A stretch of DNA of 50,611 nucleotides from Candidatus Obscuribacterales bacterium (GTDB taxonomy: Bacteria; Cyanobacteriota; Vampirovibrionia; Obscuribacterales; Obscuribacteraceae): positions 1 through 50,611 of the forward strand of contig JAKFUT010000206.1 in NCBI GenBank assembly GCA_021732565.1, written 5' to 3'. Under the pieces are notes generated by a model that saw only the letters and a program-made list of their open reading frames with translations, ran no database searches and was not told the origin of the DNA. Below are positions 1 through 8,198 of this stretch, piece after piece; the stretch's first letter is position 1; each line of letters opens with the position of its first letter. Made by a program: the position numbers and the translations under genes.

Positions 1-808
1 AGGCTGTCGGTGGTTCCAAGCTACGTGGAATTTCGTGACCAATTATTTTGGAAGTATTGAAATGAAAGCTCTCATCCATAAAGTGGTAATAGCTTATCTT
101 TGCGGGAATTGGTGCCATTTCTTTATTCAGGTGCTGGCTGTAGTAATTGGAGAGCTTATGCTGAATCAGTTTGCCGTTTAGTGTTCGCAGGCCTCTTACC
201 AGAAGATACTGGCTGGCCAGAAAAGCATTACTCGATGACATCAGAGTAAACCCTTTGATTTGTATGTTTCGCCAAAAGTCCTTTGCCGTATTTGTGTTTG
301 CGAAAATCATGGTTTGCTCGTACAGGCTTCGCATCGGGTACGTGAAAAAACGCTCGCCAAAGAGCCGCCATTCAACATCTTCGCTAATGGTCTTAAATGC
401 ATTTATATGGGCTCGTTCCTGCTTCGTTTCCAGATCGAGTGCATCGCAGACTATGCGAAAATCTTCGTGAGTATAAAGACCGGCCGCAGAAACCTGATTG
501 AGATAAATGGTGGCGATTTCTGCCGAAATTATTTGACAATAGTAGGCTACCCAATACAGCTGATTGAGAATTGTTTTTTGTTGATTAGAGGCCTGATACC
601 AGAGAGGGGTACCATACAAGAGAGAAAATTCTTCCGGATTCCAATATTCGTCTTTGCAGTCTTCATAGCGGAAGAGGCTGGTTGCCTCATCCATGCGTGC
701 CGAGTGATCCTGATCGAGATTTCTCTTCTTGTTGAGTTCGAGTTTTCTGTGGGTGGAGTGATCGTCCAACAGCGACTTGCGGTGCCGTTGCAGTAGGTGT
801 GGATGCAT
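1..808 (-). CDS. AurF-like diiron oxygenase, C-terminus cut by window edge
   Basis: An open frame starts at ATG 808 and has no stop down to base 1, giving 269 residues of a longer protein. It starts 2 nt after the stop of the fatty-acid-hydroxylase gene, with a GGAG about 10 nt upstream, so it is the third gene of a leftward operon. Two EXXH motifs are visible, E131-H134 (ERAH) and E246-H249 (ESFH), with further acidic residues E97 and E127 on the preceding helices. This spacing is what the AurF/p-aminobenzoate N-oxygenase and related ferritin-like diiron families show, in which a di-iron centre oxidises amines or alkyl chains. Substrate cannot be read from sequence. The assignment rests on the paired EXXH pattern and helical character; another ferritin-like diiron family is the main alternative. 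Confidence 0.6.
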   Translation of the reverse strand, partial: MHPHLLQRHRKSLLDDHSTHRKLELNKKRNLDQDHSARMDEATSLFRYEDCKDEYWNPEEFSLLYGTPLWYQASNQQKTILNQLYWVAYYCQIISAEIATIYLNQVSAAGLYTHEDFRIVCDALDLETKQERAHINAFKTISEDVEWRLFGERFFTYPMRSLYEQTMIFANTNTAKDFWRNIQIKGFTLMSSSNAFLASQYLLVRGLRTLNGKLIQHKLSNYYSQHLNKEMAPIPAKISYYHFMDESFHFNTSKIIGHEIPRSLEPPTA

Positions 809-810
809 GT

Positions 811-1551
811 TCAGGATCTCCAGGGACAAAATAGTTGAGTGGTCAGGTCGGGGGCATTCGGCGCGGCATATGATTCCGGAAACCGATTCACCATGTCGGC
901 GGTGCCGAATAATCGATCCCAAATAATAAAATTTGCTCCATAATTGGCCGAAGATTTGTCTGCGTCATGATGCCTGTGGTGATCTTGCGGTAGGAGAAAA
1001 ATTCCTCGCACTATTGGAACATCAATCCGTATGTTTGCATGCCTGAAAAGATCCAGTGCGGCGGTCACCATTGCACCGACGAAAAATCCATCTGGCGAGT
1101 CACACATGTACGCAAACCAGGGACTGACCAGAAGGTATACGAACAGGAAATTCGTCAGTATGGCGTTGCGCGATGTAGCCCAAATATTTACCATTGGTGA
1201 ATAATGATGCGGAGCATGTAGTTTCCATAGCCAGGGCACCCGGTGAAACAGGCGGTGTTGCAGATAATAGAGGAAGTCCATTCCCACGAAATTTAGAAAG
1301 AAGGCACCGGCAAACCCGATGTGCATCCTTGCGTGAAGATGGGGCACCACACCGGGAAGACACTGTGTTGCCAGCAGATATCCTGCAGCTGGCACTATCA
1401 CACCCTGCACGAAGAAGCCGGATAGATTCATGATCCAATCGCCGGTCGAAAAGGAACGCCGAGCAGCGGTAGCCGGGCATAGTCTTTCCCACAAGGAGAG
1501 CGCTATGAAAGTAATCGCCGGCAACAAGGACCAGAAGAGGAAGTCCCTCAT
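811..1551 (-). CDS. Fatty acid hydroxylase/sterol desaturase family membrane protein
   Basis: A 246-residue integral membrane protein with the histidine clusters of the fatty acid hydroxylase superfamily (PF04116): HRLFH at 99-103, HAPHH at 112-116 and HHRHH at 191-195, plus H171. These bind a di-iron site that hydroxylates or desaturates lipid acyl chains or sterols at the membrane. Hydrophobic segments are near 1-20, 40-62, 78-97 and 130-165. The start at 1551 is chosen because its ATG overlaps the stop of the upstream glycosyltransferase gene as ATGA; a longer frame to 1650 would run 100 nt into that gene. The AurF-like gene follows 2 nt downstream. The family is secure; the substrate and position of hydroxylation are not. 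Confidence 0.85.
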   Translation of the reverse strand: MRDFLFWSLLPAITFIALSLWERLCPATAARRSFSTGDWIMNLSGFFVQGVIVPAAGYLLATQCLPGVVPHLHARMHIGFAGAFFLNFVGMDFLYYLQHRLFHRVPWLWKLHAPHHYSPMVNIWATSRNAILTNFLFVYLLVSPWFAYMCDSPDGFFVGAMVTAALDLFRHANIRIDVPIVRGIFLLPQDHHRHHDADKSSANYGANFIIWDRLFGTADMVNRFPESYAAPNAPDLTTQLFCPWRS

Positions 1552-3026
1552 TTCAGCAGAACCCCCTGCCGTTGTGTTTTGACCCAGTGAAGATTTCGTT
1601 CTTTTCGCAAGAGAATTCGTGTAAGCAAGCAAGCGACAATGGGAGGCCACAATAGCGAAAAATACAGATAGACCATCACGGCACCGCGAATAGAGTTGCT
1701 AAACGACGGCTTGTCATCGTAATCAGCAACTCCGCGATATGTGCCGTACAGAAAGTAAATGGTGACAATCAGCATCGCGGTTGACGAGAAAAACGCTGGC
1801 GTACCAGTGAGAGTACCGGTCAAGCATTTTGTGAGTAGTATGCAGTTCTCCAGGCTCAACCACAGGGGGGCAAAGAATTCAAATACGAACATAAGCAGGT
1901 CTAATCTGGTTCGATAGGCCACATTGGCATTGAAGAGAACATTCTCTGCGTTCTCCAGATACCGAATGATGCTGCCTTCGGTCCACCGTAGTCGCTGGCG
2001 GATCAACGGACCCAAACGTGCTAGACCTTCTTCGCGAACAGGAATTGAAGGCGCGTAGCGAATGTCCCACCCTGCAATGTGCATTCTTGTGCAGAGGTCT
2101 AGGTCTTCACTTAATGAACGTTCGTTGAATCCGAGCAATTCAATCACTTCTCTCTTAATGAGCATGCCGTTGCCGCGTAGCTCAACTGAACCACAGGTGG
2201 TATCGCGGCGATTTTGAAAGTAGGCATCCATGCAGTATTCGTACTGCTGACACTCTGTAAGCCAATTTTGTTTCGAGTTCAGCAAGACCTTGCGAGTTTG
2301 AACGGCTCCGACGCCAGAAGCGCTGAAGAAGGCCACCGCTTTCTTCAAGAAATCGCTGTCTACCTGTGCGTCTGCATCAAAGACTACAAGAATCTCTCCG
2401 TTGACATGTTCCAATGATTCATTTAACGCCGCTGCTTTGCCGGGAACGCTCTGCGCCGTGCGGGTGTAAAATTGAAAACGGCTGCTTAATTCCTTCTTCA
2501 AATTATGCAGTATTTCGGGTGTATCATCGGTGCTGCGATCATCAATGACAAGTAGTTCGTAGTCTGGATAATCCAGTTGCATTAGCTGCCGAACTGTCGT
2601 GGCGATGACTGCTGCTTCGTTGTGGGCTGGCACCAGGATTGATATTTTGATCGGCGCCAGAGTGGTAGTCTGTCTCGAATCTGCGCTGTCGTTTGGCAAG
2701 TCTACACTTCTGCCGCCAGAGTTCAGCCCGGCCATACCACTCCTGGAATTGTAGAAGTCCGGCGCGCCAGAACGCATCTTCGACATCCCGAACGACAGGC
2801 TTGTTCCTGCGGCATGCGATTTTGAGTTGCGCAATCCTCTTCTGCGGTGCAAGCGCGCCGGAAACCGGAGCGCTATGAATGCAGCTCCATATCCAAGTAG
2901 CAGGCCTGTTGCGGAAATCGGCGGAGCAAATTGCAAGAGCAAGATCGTCACCAGAATAACTGCGCAGATCAACCAGAATATCCGCGCACGCTCAACAGGT
3001 TCACTTGACCCGTACAGTTTGTTCAT
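1548..3026 (-). CDS. Membrane glycosyltransferase, GT2 family (processive-type motifs)
   Basis: A 492-residue family 2 glycosyltransferase. Two membrane segments lie near 15-33 and 38-54, followed by a low-complexity linker, then the GT-A domain from about 126 (ISILVPAHNE). Catalytic signatures are D162-D163 (IDDRS), DAD at 217-219, ED at 307-308 and the QxxRW motif at 344-348 (QRLRW), the set seen in cellulose synthase/NodC-like processive enzymes. Three or four C-terminal membrane helices follow (378-470). It would transfer sugar from a nucleotide sugar at the inner membrane. It heads the leftward operon with the hydroxylase and diiron oxygenase, suggesting a glycosylated lipid or glycan product. 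The start ATG 3026 has only a weak SD (AAGTGAT), and two direct repeats lie directly upstream. Confidence 0.85.
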   Translation of the reverse strand: MNKLYGSSEPVERARIFWLICAVILVTILLLQFAPPISATGLLLGYGAAFIALRFPARLHRRRGLRNSKSHAAGTSLSFGMSKMRSGAPDFYNSRSGMAGLNSGGRSVDLPNDSADSRQTTTLAPIKISILVPAHNEAAVIATTVRQLMQLDYPDYELLVIDDRSTDDTPEILHNLKKELSSRFQFYTRTAQSVPGKAAALNESLEHVNGEILVVFDADAQVDSDFLKKAVAFFSASGVGAVQTRKVLLNSKQNWLTECQQYEYCMDAYFQNRRDTTCGSVELRGNGMLIKREVIELLGFNERSLSEDLDLCTRMHIAGWDIRYAPSIPVREEGLARLGPLIRQRLRWTEGSIIRYLENAENVLFNANVAYRTRLDLLMFVFEFFAPLWLSLENCILLTKCLTGTLTGTPAFFSSTAMLIVTIYFLYGTYRGVADYDDKPSFSNSIRGAVMVYLYFSLLWPPIVACLLTRILLRKERNLHWVKTQRQGVLLK

Positions 3027-3028
3027 TG

Positions 3029-3058
3029 ATCACTTACAAATTCAATCACTTACAAATT
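3029..3058. repeat. Two direct 14-bp repeats in the divergent promoter region
   Basis: ATCACTTACAAATT occurs at 3029-3042 and again at 3045-3058, immediately upstream of the leftward glycosyltransferase start (3026) and within the 113-bp gap to the rightward operon. The 16-nt period places the copies about one and a half helical turns apart. Position suggests a regulator site or a leader-duplication; no regulator gene is adjacent. Confidence 0.5.
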
Positions 3059-3139
3059 TCAACCAGGACAATTTCCATTCCATTGTTACTGTTGTTGAAT
3101 CTCTTTGATGTATAGTATAGCGGCCTTCCAAATTAGCAA

Positions 3140-3751
3140 GTGAGAAAAGTTATGCGCCGAATATTGCTGATGCTCGTGAGCGTGGTCGTTCTTCTTAGTC
3201 CCGCAGGAGTGCAGGCATCCGCCGATAGAGAAGCCGATCACAAAGAACTGACAGCATTACGAGAGACTACGCAAAAGGCTATCAATACGATGAATTTCGA
3301 TATACTGAAGCCATACTTGGTGAGTGATAACTTAACCGTAATTACTGTCGACGGAAAAAAATACGAGTCTTTAACCGCATTTCGTGATTACTGGAACCAG
3401 TTATTTCAGACAAAGGCATTTGGACTGGACCGCATTGAAGTTAATCCCGTGGCCGACGGACCAACCGACTTCCTTGCGGACACCGTGGGAGTATGCCATG
3501 GTACTTCCAATGACCGCTATTTTTTCAAAAATGGCGAGATTCGAGTGATGCCAGAACGCTGGACCGCCGTTGTTGTGAAAGATAATGGCCAGTGGAAAGT
3601 TTCTCGAATCATTTTCTCTGCCAATATTTTAGATAATCCGGTGGTTACGGCACTCCAACAGGAGACTGGCAAAGTTATTGCAATTGCCGGTCTTGCTGGT
3701 TTGACAATTGGTGCTGCCGTTATGTGGTTGATTGGCCGCAAGAAGGCATAG
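3140..3751 (+). CDS. Exported SnoaL/NTF2-like protein with C-terminal membrane anchor
   Basis: A protein of about 200 residues with an N-terminal signal peptide (hydrophobic LLMLVSVVVLLSP, probable cleavage after VQAS), a domain of NTF2/DUF4440 type (helical start, then DNLTVITVDGKKY, a tryptophan-containing helix and a final strand WKVSRIIF), and a C-terminal hydrophobic helix followed by GRKKA. It is therefore likely periplasmic and tail-anchored. NTF2-like domains are either small-ligand binders or enzymes such as isomerases; no catalytic residue can be named. The start could be GTG 3140 or ATG 3152; neither has a strong SD. It is the first gene of the rightward operon, 4 nt before the amidohydrolase start, so it is probably co-expressed with it. 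Confidence 0.7.
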   Translation: MRKVMRRILLMLVSVVVLLSPAGVQASADREADHKELTALRETTQKAINTMNFDILKPYLVSDNLTVITVDGKKYESLTAFRDYWNQLFQTKAFGLDRIEVNPVADGPTDFLADTVGVCHGTSNDRYFFKNGEIRVMPERWTAVVVKDNGQWKVSRIIFSANILDNPVVTALQQETGKVIAIAGLAGLTIGAAVMWLIGRKKA

Positions 3752-3755
3752 GCCC

Positions 3756-5900
3756 GTGGTTAACCATTGCGATCTTCTGATTCGAGGCGGTCTGGTCTTT
3801 GATGGATTGGGCTCGAGTCGAATGGCTGACGTCGCGATACTAGATGGATATGTCACGGCTATCGAACCGGAACTGATTGTCACCGCAAAGCAGATAATTG
3901 ATGCCTCCGGTACATGGGTGACTCCCGGGTTCATTGATATTCACACTCACTATGATCTGGAGATCGAAGTTGCGCCAGCATTGTCGGAGTCTGTTCGTCA
4001 CGGAATCACCACTGTCGTCATCGGAGGATGTAGCCTTTCCACCATATATGGGGAACCAGACGAACTTGCCCACATATTTTCTCGAGTTGAGACTCTTCCC
4101 GTAGAACTGATTGATCGGTGGCTACACGGTGCGCGATCGTGGGCGAATCCCACGGAGTATTTCGAGCACTTACAAAATCTCGCGCTTGGTCCCAACGTGG
4201 CTGCAATGCTGGGGCACAGCGCACTACGTCTCAAGGTGATGGGATTGGAACGTAGCCTGAGAGAGCATGCCACGGACGAAGAAATTGAAAAAATGCGAAT
4301 TCTTGCAGAGGAAGCGCTGGACGCCGGATGTATTGGCATCTCGGTGGACATGGTTCATTGGCATAAAGTTAGCGGTCCATTCGCTGGACGCGCCTTGCCA
4401 TCTCATCATGCGGCGTTCAATGAGTATGCGATGTTGGCGAATGTCTGTCGAAAATACGATGCAGTGTTCCAGACGACACCGAATCCGCAAGATCTCTGGT
4501 CGTTCTTCAATATCTTGAGACTGAGTCCCGGTATATGGCGTGCGCCATTGCGAAACACAATTCTCTCTGCTCTCGACATGGATGGTGCACCGCACCTGTG
4601 GCGAATGTATTCGCCTTTATTATGGGTGTGTAATCAACTGCTGGGTTGCAATATTCGATTTCAAACTCTCGCTGAACCATTCACTATATATGCAGATGGA
4701 CACCTGACCCCTCTGTTTGAGGAATTTAGCGCTGGAGTGAAGCTGAACAATTGTAAAAGCAGAGAGGAAAGACAGTTGCTCTGGCGGGGCCCGACGTTTC
4801 GCAAAGAATTCGCAGCGTCGTGGGACTCCGGGTTTCCGAAGGCGTTCCATCGAGACCTCGCTCGAATGATTATAGTCAGCGCCCCGGATTCTTCGCTCAA
4901 TGGAAAATCGATCGCGGCCGTTGCCGCAGAGAAGCAAGAAGATCCGCTTGAGTACTTTATGACACTTTTGGAACTGTATGATGAGAGCTTGCGCTGGATG
5001 GCATGTAGCGCCAATAATAGAGATGCTGTCCGGAAAAATCTAATGACGCATCCACACATACTTCCAGGCTTTAGCGACGCTGGTGCGCATAGCCGTAATC
5101 TTGCATTCTTTGATAATTCATTGTCGGTGATTCGGCAGGCTGCTTCGTCCGGTTTTTTGTCTATTGAGAAAGCTGTTTCCAGGGTTACCGGAGAGCCAGC
5201 ACTCTGGTTCAATTTGCAGGTCGGACATCTCAGACCGGGTGTTCGAGCGGATGTTGTGATGCTCGAGCCGGCAAAATTGAATTCGCCGATTCCTGCAGCT
5301 GTTGCGATAGCCGATGCCGTATTGGATGGAGCATCAAGGATGGTGAAGAGAGATCCAGACCCTGCTGTTCTACGTGTCTTCATCGGTGGAGTCGAAGTTG
5401 TTCGAGCTGGATCACCAGTGCTGGTGCCTGCTACCGTAGCCACGGGGAAAGTTCTGGCGCAAGTAAATCCGACTCGTTCGCATGAAGAGTGTTTAGCACG
5501 GTATCGCAATCGAGTATCCGACGACGGGTCTCTGGATGGCGGAGTGGATTATTGGCCGGTGTTCTTGCTAAAACATCAGCACCCGGGAAATGTGGCTTTT
5601 CACCTGCTTGGCTTTGTCTTGATGTACATCATTCCTGTTCTTAGTGTTTCCGTGGACCACACTTTAATTTTGCTATTGCCGCTATCGCAAGCGACCGGAC
5701 TGTTAGGACATTTTCTCTTCGAACGAAGTTCCATTGATCAACGTGACGCTATATTCTCCTGGCGCGCCTTGCTGAGTTTGCACAGAATGTTTTTTTCCGT
5801 GCTCATCGGGCACTACCGGGCTGAAGTGGCTCTAGCAAAACGAGAGTATGCCACCAACCGCAATCCATCCGGGGGATGTTCAAATGCAACACTTCTCTGA
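3756..5900 (+). CDS. D-aminoacylase-type amidohydrolase fused to DUF962/Mpo1-like domain
   Basis: A 714-residue two-part protein. Residues 1 to about 585 are a metal-dependent amidohydrolase of the N-acyl-D-amino-acid deacylase type: HTH at 63-65 (IDIHTHYD), a metal-ligand-type cysteine at 92 (VIGGCS), GHSALR at 153-158 (family motif GHxxLR) and a late aspartate in PGFSDAGAH. Such enzymes cleave N-acyl amides. The last about 110 residues (YWPVFLLKHQHPGNVAFHLLG, then GLLGHFLFER) match the DUF962/Mpo1-like family, whose yeast member is a membrane Fe(II) dioxygenase in alpha-oxidation of 2-hydroxy fatty acids. I chose GTG 3756 because AAGAAGG lies about 9 nt upstream and it begins 4 nt after the previous stop; a TTG at 3732 would overlap. 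The fusion is unusual and hints that the released acyl chain is processed further. Confidence 0.8.
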   Translation: MVNHCDLLIRGGLVFDGLGSSRMADVAILDGYVTAIEPELIVTAKQIIDASGTWVTPGFIDIHTHYDLEIEVAPALSESVRHGITTVVIGGCSLSTIYGEPDELAHIFSRVETLPVELIDRWLHGARSWANPTEYFEHLQNLALGPNVAAMLGHSALRLKVMGLERSLREHATDEEIEKMRILAEEALDAGCIGISVDMVHWHKVSGPFAGRALPSHHAAFNEYAMLANVCRKYDAVFQTTPNPQDLWSFFNILRLSPGIWRAPLRNTILSALDMDGAPHLWRMYSPLLWVCNQLLGCNIRFQTLAEPFTIYADGHLTPLFEEFSAGVKLNNCKSREERQLLWRGPTFRKEFAASWDSGFPKAFHRDLARMIIVSAPDSSLNGKSIAAVAAEKQEDPLEYFMTLLELYDESLRWMACSANNRDAVRKNLMTHPHILPGFSDAGAHSRNLAFFDNSLSVIRQAASSGFLSIEKAVSRVTGEPALWFNLQVGHLRPGVRADVVMLEPAKLNSPIPAAVAIADAVLDGASRMVKRDPDPAVLRVFIGGVEVVRAGSPVLVPATVATGKVLAQVNPTRSHEECLARYRNRVSDDGSLDGGVDYWPVFLLKHQHPGNVAFHLLGFVLMYIIPVLSVSVDHTLILLLPLSQATGLLGHFLFERSSIDQRDAIFSWRALLSLHRMFFSVLIGHYRAEVALAKREYATNRNPSGGCSNATLL

Positions 5901-6672
5901 GCCGCCGTCCGATGTTTCTGGTCAACCCGGTGCTCTTCAACCTTCCTCATCGAATACCATGCTCACTACATCGATCATCCAGACCACGGGATTACCTGAG
6001 AATGACGCCAACACCATGTTCGGTTTGTACAATCGCTATTATGGTGGTGCTGAGCGGAACATCTTTCGACGAGATCTTGCTACCAAAGATTATGTAATCG
6101 TTCTTCGCGATGTTGAGAACATTATTCGTGGATTTTCGACCCTTGCTGTTTATACAGAACGATTTAAAGATCAAACGGTGCGTGTCCTGTACTCGGGCGA
6201 TACCATTATCGAACAAATGTACTGGGGACAGAACCAATTCTCTAAAGAGTGGCTGACCTTTGCCGGTCGGATCAAGGCAGAGAACCCGGAGCTGCCGTTG
6301 TTCTGGTTGCTTATTGTGAAAGGCCATCGTACTTATCGTTACCTGTCACTTTTTAGCACGGAGTATTTTCCTCGCTACAATTGCGCAACGTCGCCAGAAT
6401 TTGCAGAGCTAATGGAGCATTTGGGAACTTGCCGATTTGGAAATGCCTATGACGCTAAGAGCGGATTGGTTCGATTTGCGCAGCCGCGTAGCTTCTTGAA
6501 TGAGCAGTTGGTCGTGATTCCGGAGAAGGATTCGCGCAGACCTGATGTGAAATATTTTCTTGAACGAAATCCACATTATGGAGAAGGCGATGAGTTGCTA
6601 TGCCTTTGCGAGCTGAGCGCGGAGAAGTTGACCAGAATGGCTCGCCAGTGGTTTGAATTGGGATTGCATTGA
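5884..6672 (+). CDS. Unknown soluble protein of the oxygenase operon
   Basis: A 262-residue protein that I do not recognise. It has no signal peptide or clear membrane segment. The middle part (roughly 55-150), with YVIVLRD, RGFSTLAVY, VLYSGDTIIE and a tryptophan-rich helix, has the strand pattern of an acyltransferase-like (GNAT-type) fold, but no acetyl-CoA-binding signature is convincing. The start at 5884 is preferred: a strong SD, GGGGGA, ends about 7 nt before it; ATG 5848 would overlap the upstream gene by 53 nt. The stop shares one base with the Rieske gene start (TGATG), so the two are translationally coupled and probably act on the same pathway. Confidence 0.65.
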   Translation: MQHFSEPPSDVSGQPGALQPSSSNTMLTTSIIQTTGLPENDANTMFGLYNRYYGGAERNIFRRDLATKDYVIVLRDVENIIRGFSTLAVYTERFKDQTVRVLYSGDTIIEQMYWGQNQFSKEWLTFAGRIKAENPELPLFWLLIVKGHRTYRYLSLFSTEYFPRYNCATSPEFAELMEHLGTCRFGNAYDAKSGLVRFAQPRSFLNEQLVVIPEKDSRRPDVKYFLERNPHYGEGDELLCLCELSAEKLTRMARQWFELGLH

Positions 6673-7814
6673 TGGAGTTGGACTTGTTAGAAACAGATGA
6701 GATACGCCTCAATCGGCAGCCAATCCTACCGGGAACGACGCTGCCCTCGTCGCCGGCGGGGGACTATCTTCAGACTTCCCGGACCAGCCCGGAAGATGTG
6801 TGCACCACACGAACACCGCGTTCGCAATATCGAATCTTCAATCGCACTGATGTTGTGGCAGAAGGTTGGTATTGGTTGTTGCCTTCTGCTGAGCTGAACC
6901 GAGGCGCAGTACGGGCTGTGAATATTCTGGATTATGAGTTAGCAGTGTTCCGAGGAGCTGATGGGCTCGTTAGCGCGCTTGATGCTTACTGCCCTCACAT
7001 GGGAGCACACCTGGCCGAGGGCAAAGTTGAGGACAATCAGCTTCGCTGCTTCTTTCACAACTGGTGTTTTGACGCTAGTGGCAAATGTACTGACATACCA
7101 TGTCTTGGGGGGAAGCCACGGATTTCTGTATCGACTCGTTCATGGCACGTAAGAGAGCATCACGGGTTGGTCTGGATCTGGCTGGGAGAAGGAACTCCTT
7201 CGTCAATTCCAACACCACCGGAATTAATAGGAGTTGAGATTGAAAGCTCGTTGGGAAATCACTTCATAAAGAACTGCCACCCGAACGTGGTAATGATTAA
7301 TGCAATTGATGAACAACACTTTCAGACCGTTCATCGATTGCCCGGACATATCCTGCATATGGATCCTGTTGCGAACTCGCTGGATCACATATCCTTCTTC
7401 AATACAGGAATGGTGCCTGCTACGCAGCTCATCGGGCGATTACTGAAATCGTTCTACAAAAACGTGCTTACCTATAACTTAGATTACTGGTCTGGAAGTA
7501 CCGGCACCGTCACCCTCGGCCCCGATTTTCTTCATCTCTATCTTATGTTTGCATTGCGCCAAACGCGCGAAGGAAAAACAGAAGGTTACGCGGTAGTATT
7601 TACAAAAAAACGTTTGGGATTCATTGGTGCAATTATCAATAGTGTGGTGTTGTTCCTCACCAAGCTTGCGGGTCTCTATTTCGCGCACGGGGATACACGT
7701 GTCTTCCAGACGATTAAGTTCAATTTCGCAACACCAATTGCCGCCGATCGTGCGGTAATTTCGTTCATTCATCATCTCGAACAACAAAGGGAGTTTTCTC
7801 GCCACATTGAGTGA
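6672..7814 (+). CDS. Rieske non-heme iron oxygenase (alpha-subunit type)
   Basis: A 380-residue protein with a Rieske [2Fe-2S] domain: C107-x-H109 (CPHMGAH) and C126-x2-H129 (CFFHNW), the ligand pairs of this family. The C-terminal catalytic half carries DEQHFQTVHRLPGH, which resembles the DxxHxxxxH iron-binding motif of Rieske oxygenases. Electrons would come from a separate reductase, not present in this window. An aromatic, steroid or alkyl substrate is possible. ATG 6672 overlaps the preceding stop by one base. It closes the rightward operon; the hairpin at 8116-8141 may end the transcript. The family is secure, the substrate unknown. Confidence 0.87.
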   Translation: MELDLLETDEIRLNRQPILPGTTLPSSPAGDYLQTSRTSPEDVCTTRTPRSQYRIFNRTDVVAEGWYWLLPSAELNRGAVRAVNILDYELAVFRGADGLVSALDAYCPHMGAHLAEGKVEDNQLRCFFHNWCFDASGKCTDIPCLGGKPRISVSTRSWHVREHHGLVWIWLGEGTPSSIPTPPELIGVEIESSLGNHFIKNCHPNVVMINAIDEQHFQTVHRLPGHILHMDPVANSLDHISFFNTGMVPATQLIGRLLKSFYKNVLTYNLDYWSGSTGTVTLGPDFLHLYLMFALRQTREGKTEGYAVVFTKKRLGFIGAIINSVVLFLTKLAGLYFAHGDTRVFQTIKFNFATPIAADRAVISFIHHLEQQREFSRHIE

Positions 7815-7980
7815 TGGAGTTTCGGTCGGTTCTCGGAATTCCTTCCGTCTGTAAATGTGAATATCCGCTGTTCTTTGGGTCAAAATTCGATCCAATTCTA
7901 TAAGCATCAAAAACTCGCGAATTGTCAAATCTCGGTGAGAATTCTTCTGTAGACTCGATAGAGTTGGGAGAGTCTTTGAC

Positions 7981-8130
7981 ATGAATATTGAATATTGGCA
8001 GACCCGACCGTGCATTTGCGGAATCCTGTCGACAGTCATCCTATATAGCAGTTTCTGGCCGGGTGCAGCGATGATTCCGAACAAGGTAAGCGGGTACCCG
8101 CGTTGTAACGCGAATACGTGGAGGTTTTGA
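7981..8130 (+). CDS. Possible 49-residue small membrane or exported protein
   Basis: ATG 7981 opens a 49-codon frame with GGGAGAG about 7-10 nt upstream. It encodes one hydrophobic stretch (CGILSTVILYSSFWPGAAM) after a short N-terminal segment, then a basic, polar tail. It lies alone in the 384-bp gap between the Rieske gene and the DHH gene. The downstream half is palindrome-rich: a 12-bp perfect palindrome at 8090-8101, an inverted repeat at 8099-8112, and the stop codon sits in the loop of the hairpin at 8116-8141. No homologue is recognised, so coding status is uncertain. Confidence 0.3.
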   Translation: MNIEYWQTRPCICGILSTVILYSSFWPGAAMIPNKVSGYPRCNANTWRF

Positions 8131-8141
8131 GTCCTCCACGT
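8116..8141. terminator. 9-bp hairpin, possible bidirectional terminator
   Basis: ACGTGGAGG (8116-8124) pairs perfectly with CCTCCACGT (8133-8141) across an 8-nt loop. It lies between the convergent Rieske operon and DHH gene. The T-run after it is weak in both directions (TATTCC rightwards), so it may only be a 3'-end stabiliser. Confidence 0.45.
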
Positions 8142-8198
8142 TATTCCAGATTCTGTTATCTTTAGCGACAGGCGGGCTTCTGGTTCGAAAGATACGAG

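Noticed and set aside
260..796. Open frame of 178 codons on the plus strand at the left edge
   Set aside because: It is antisense to the partial AurF-like gene, which has paired EXXH motifs, an SD and operon spacing; the plus-strand frame has none of these.
4661..5509. 282-codon minus-strand frame inside the amidohydrolase gene
   Set aside because: Serine- and alanine-rich shadow of a well-supported gene with metal-ligand motifs.
7479..8084. 201-codon frame on the minus strand after the Rieske gene
   Set aside because: Half of it lies antisense to the conserved Rieske catalytic domain, and it shows no recognisable motif.
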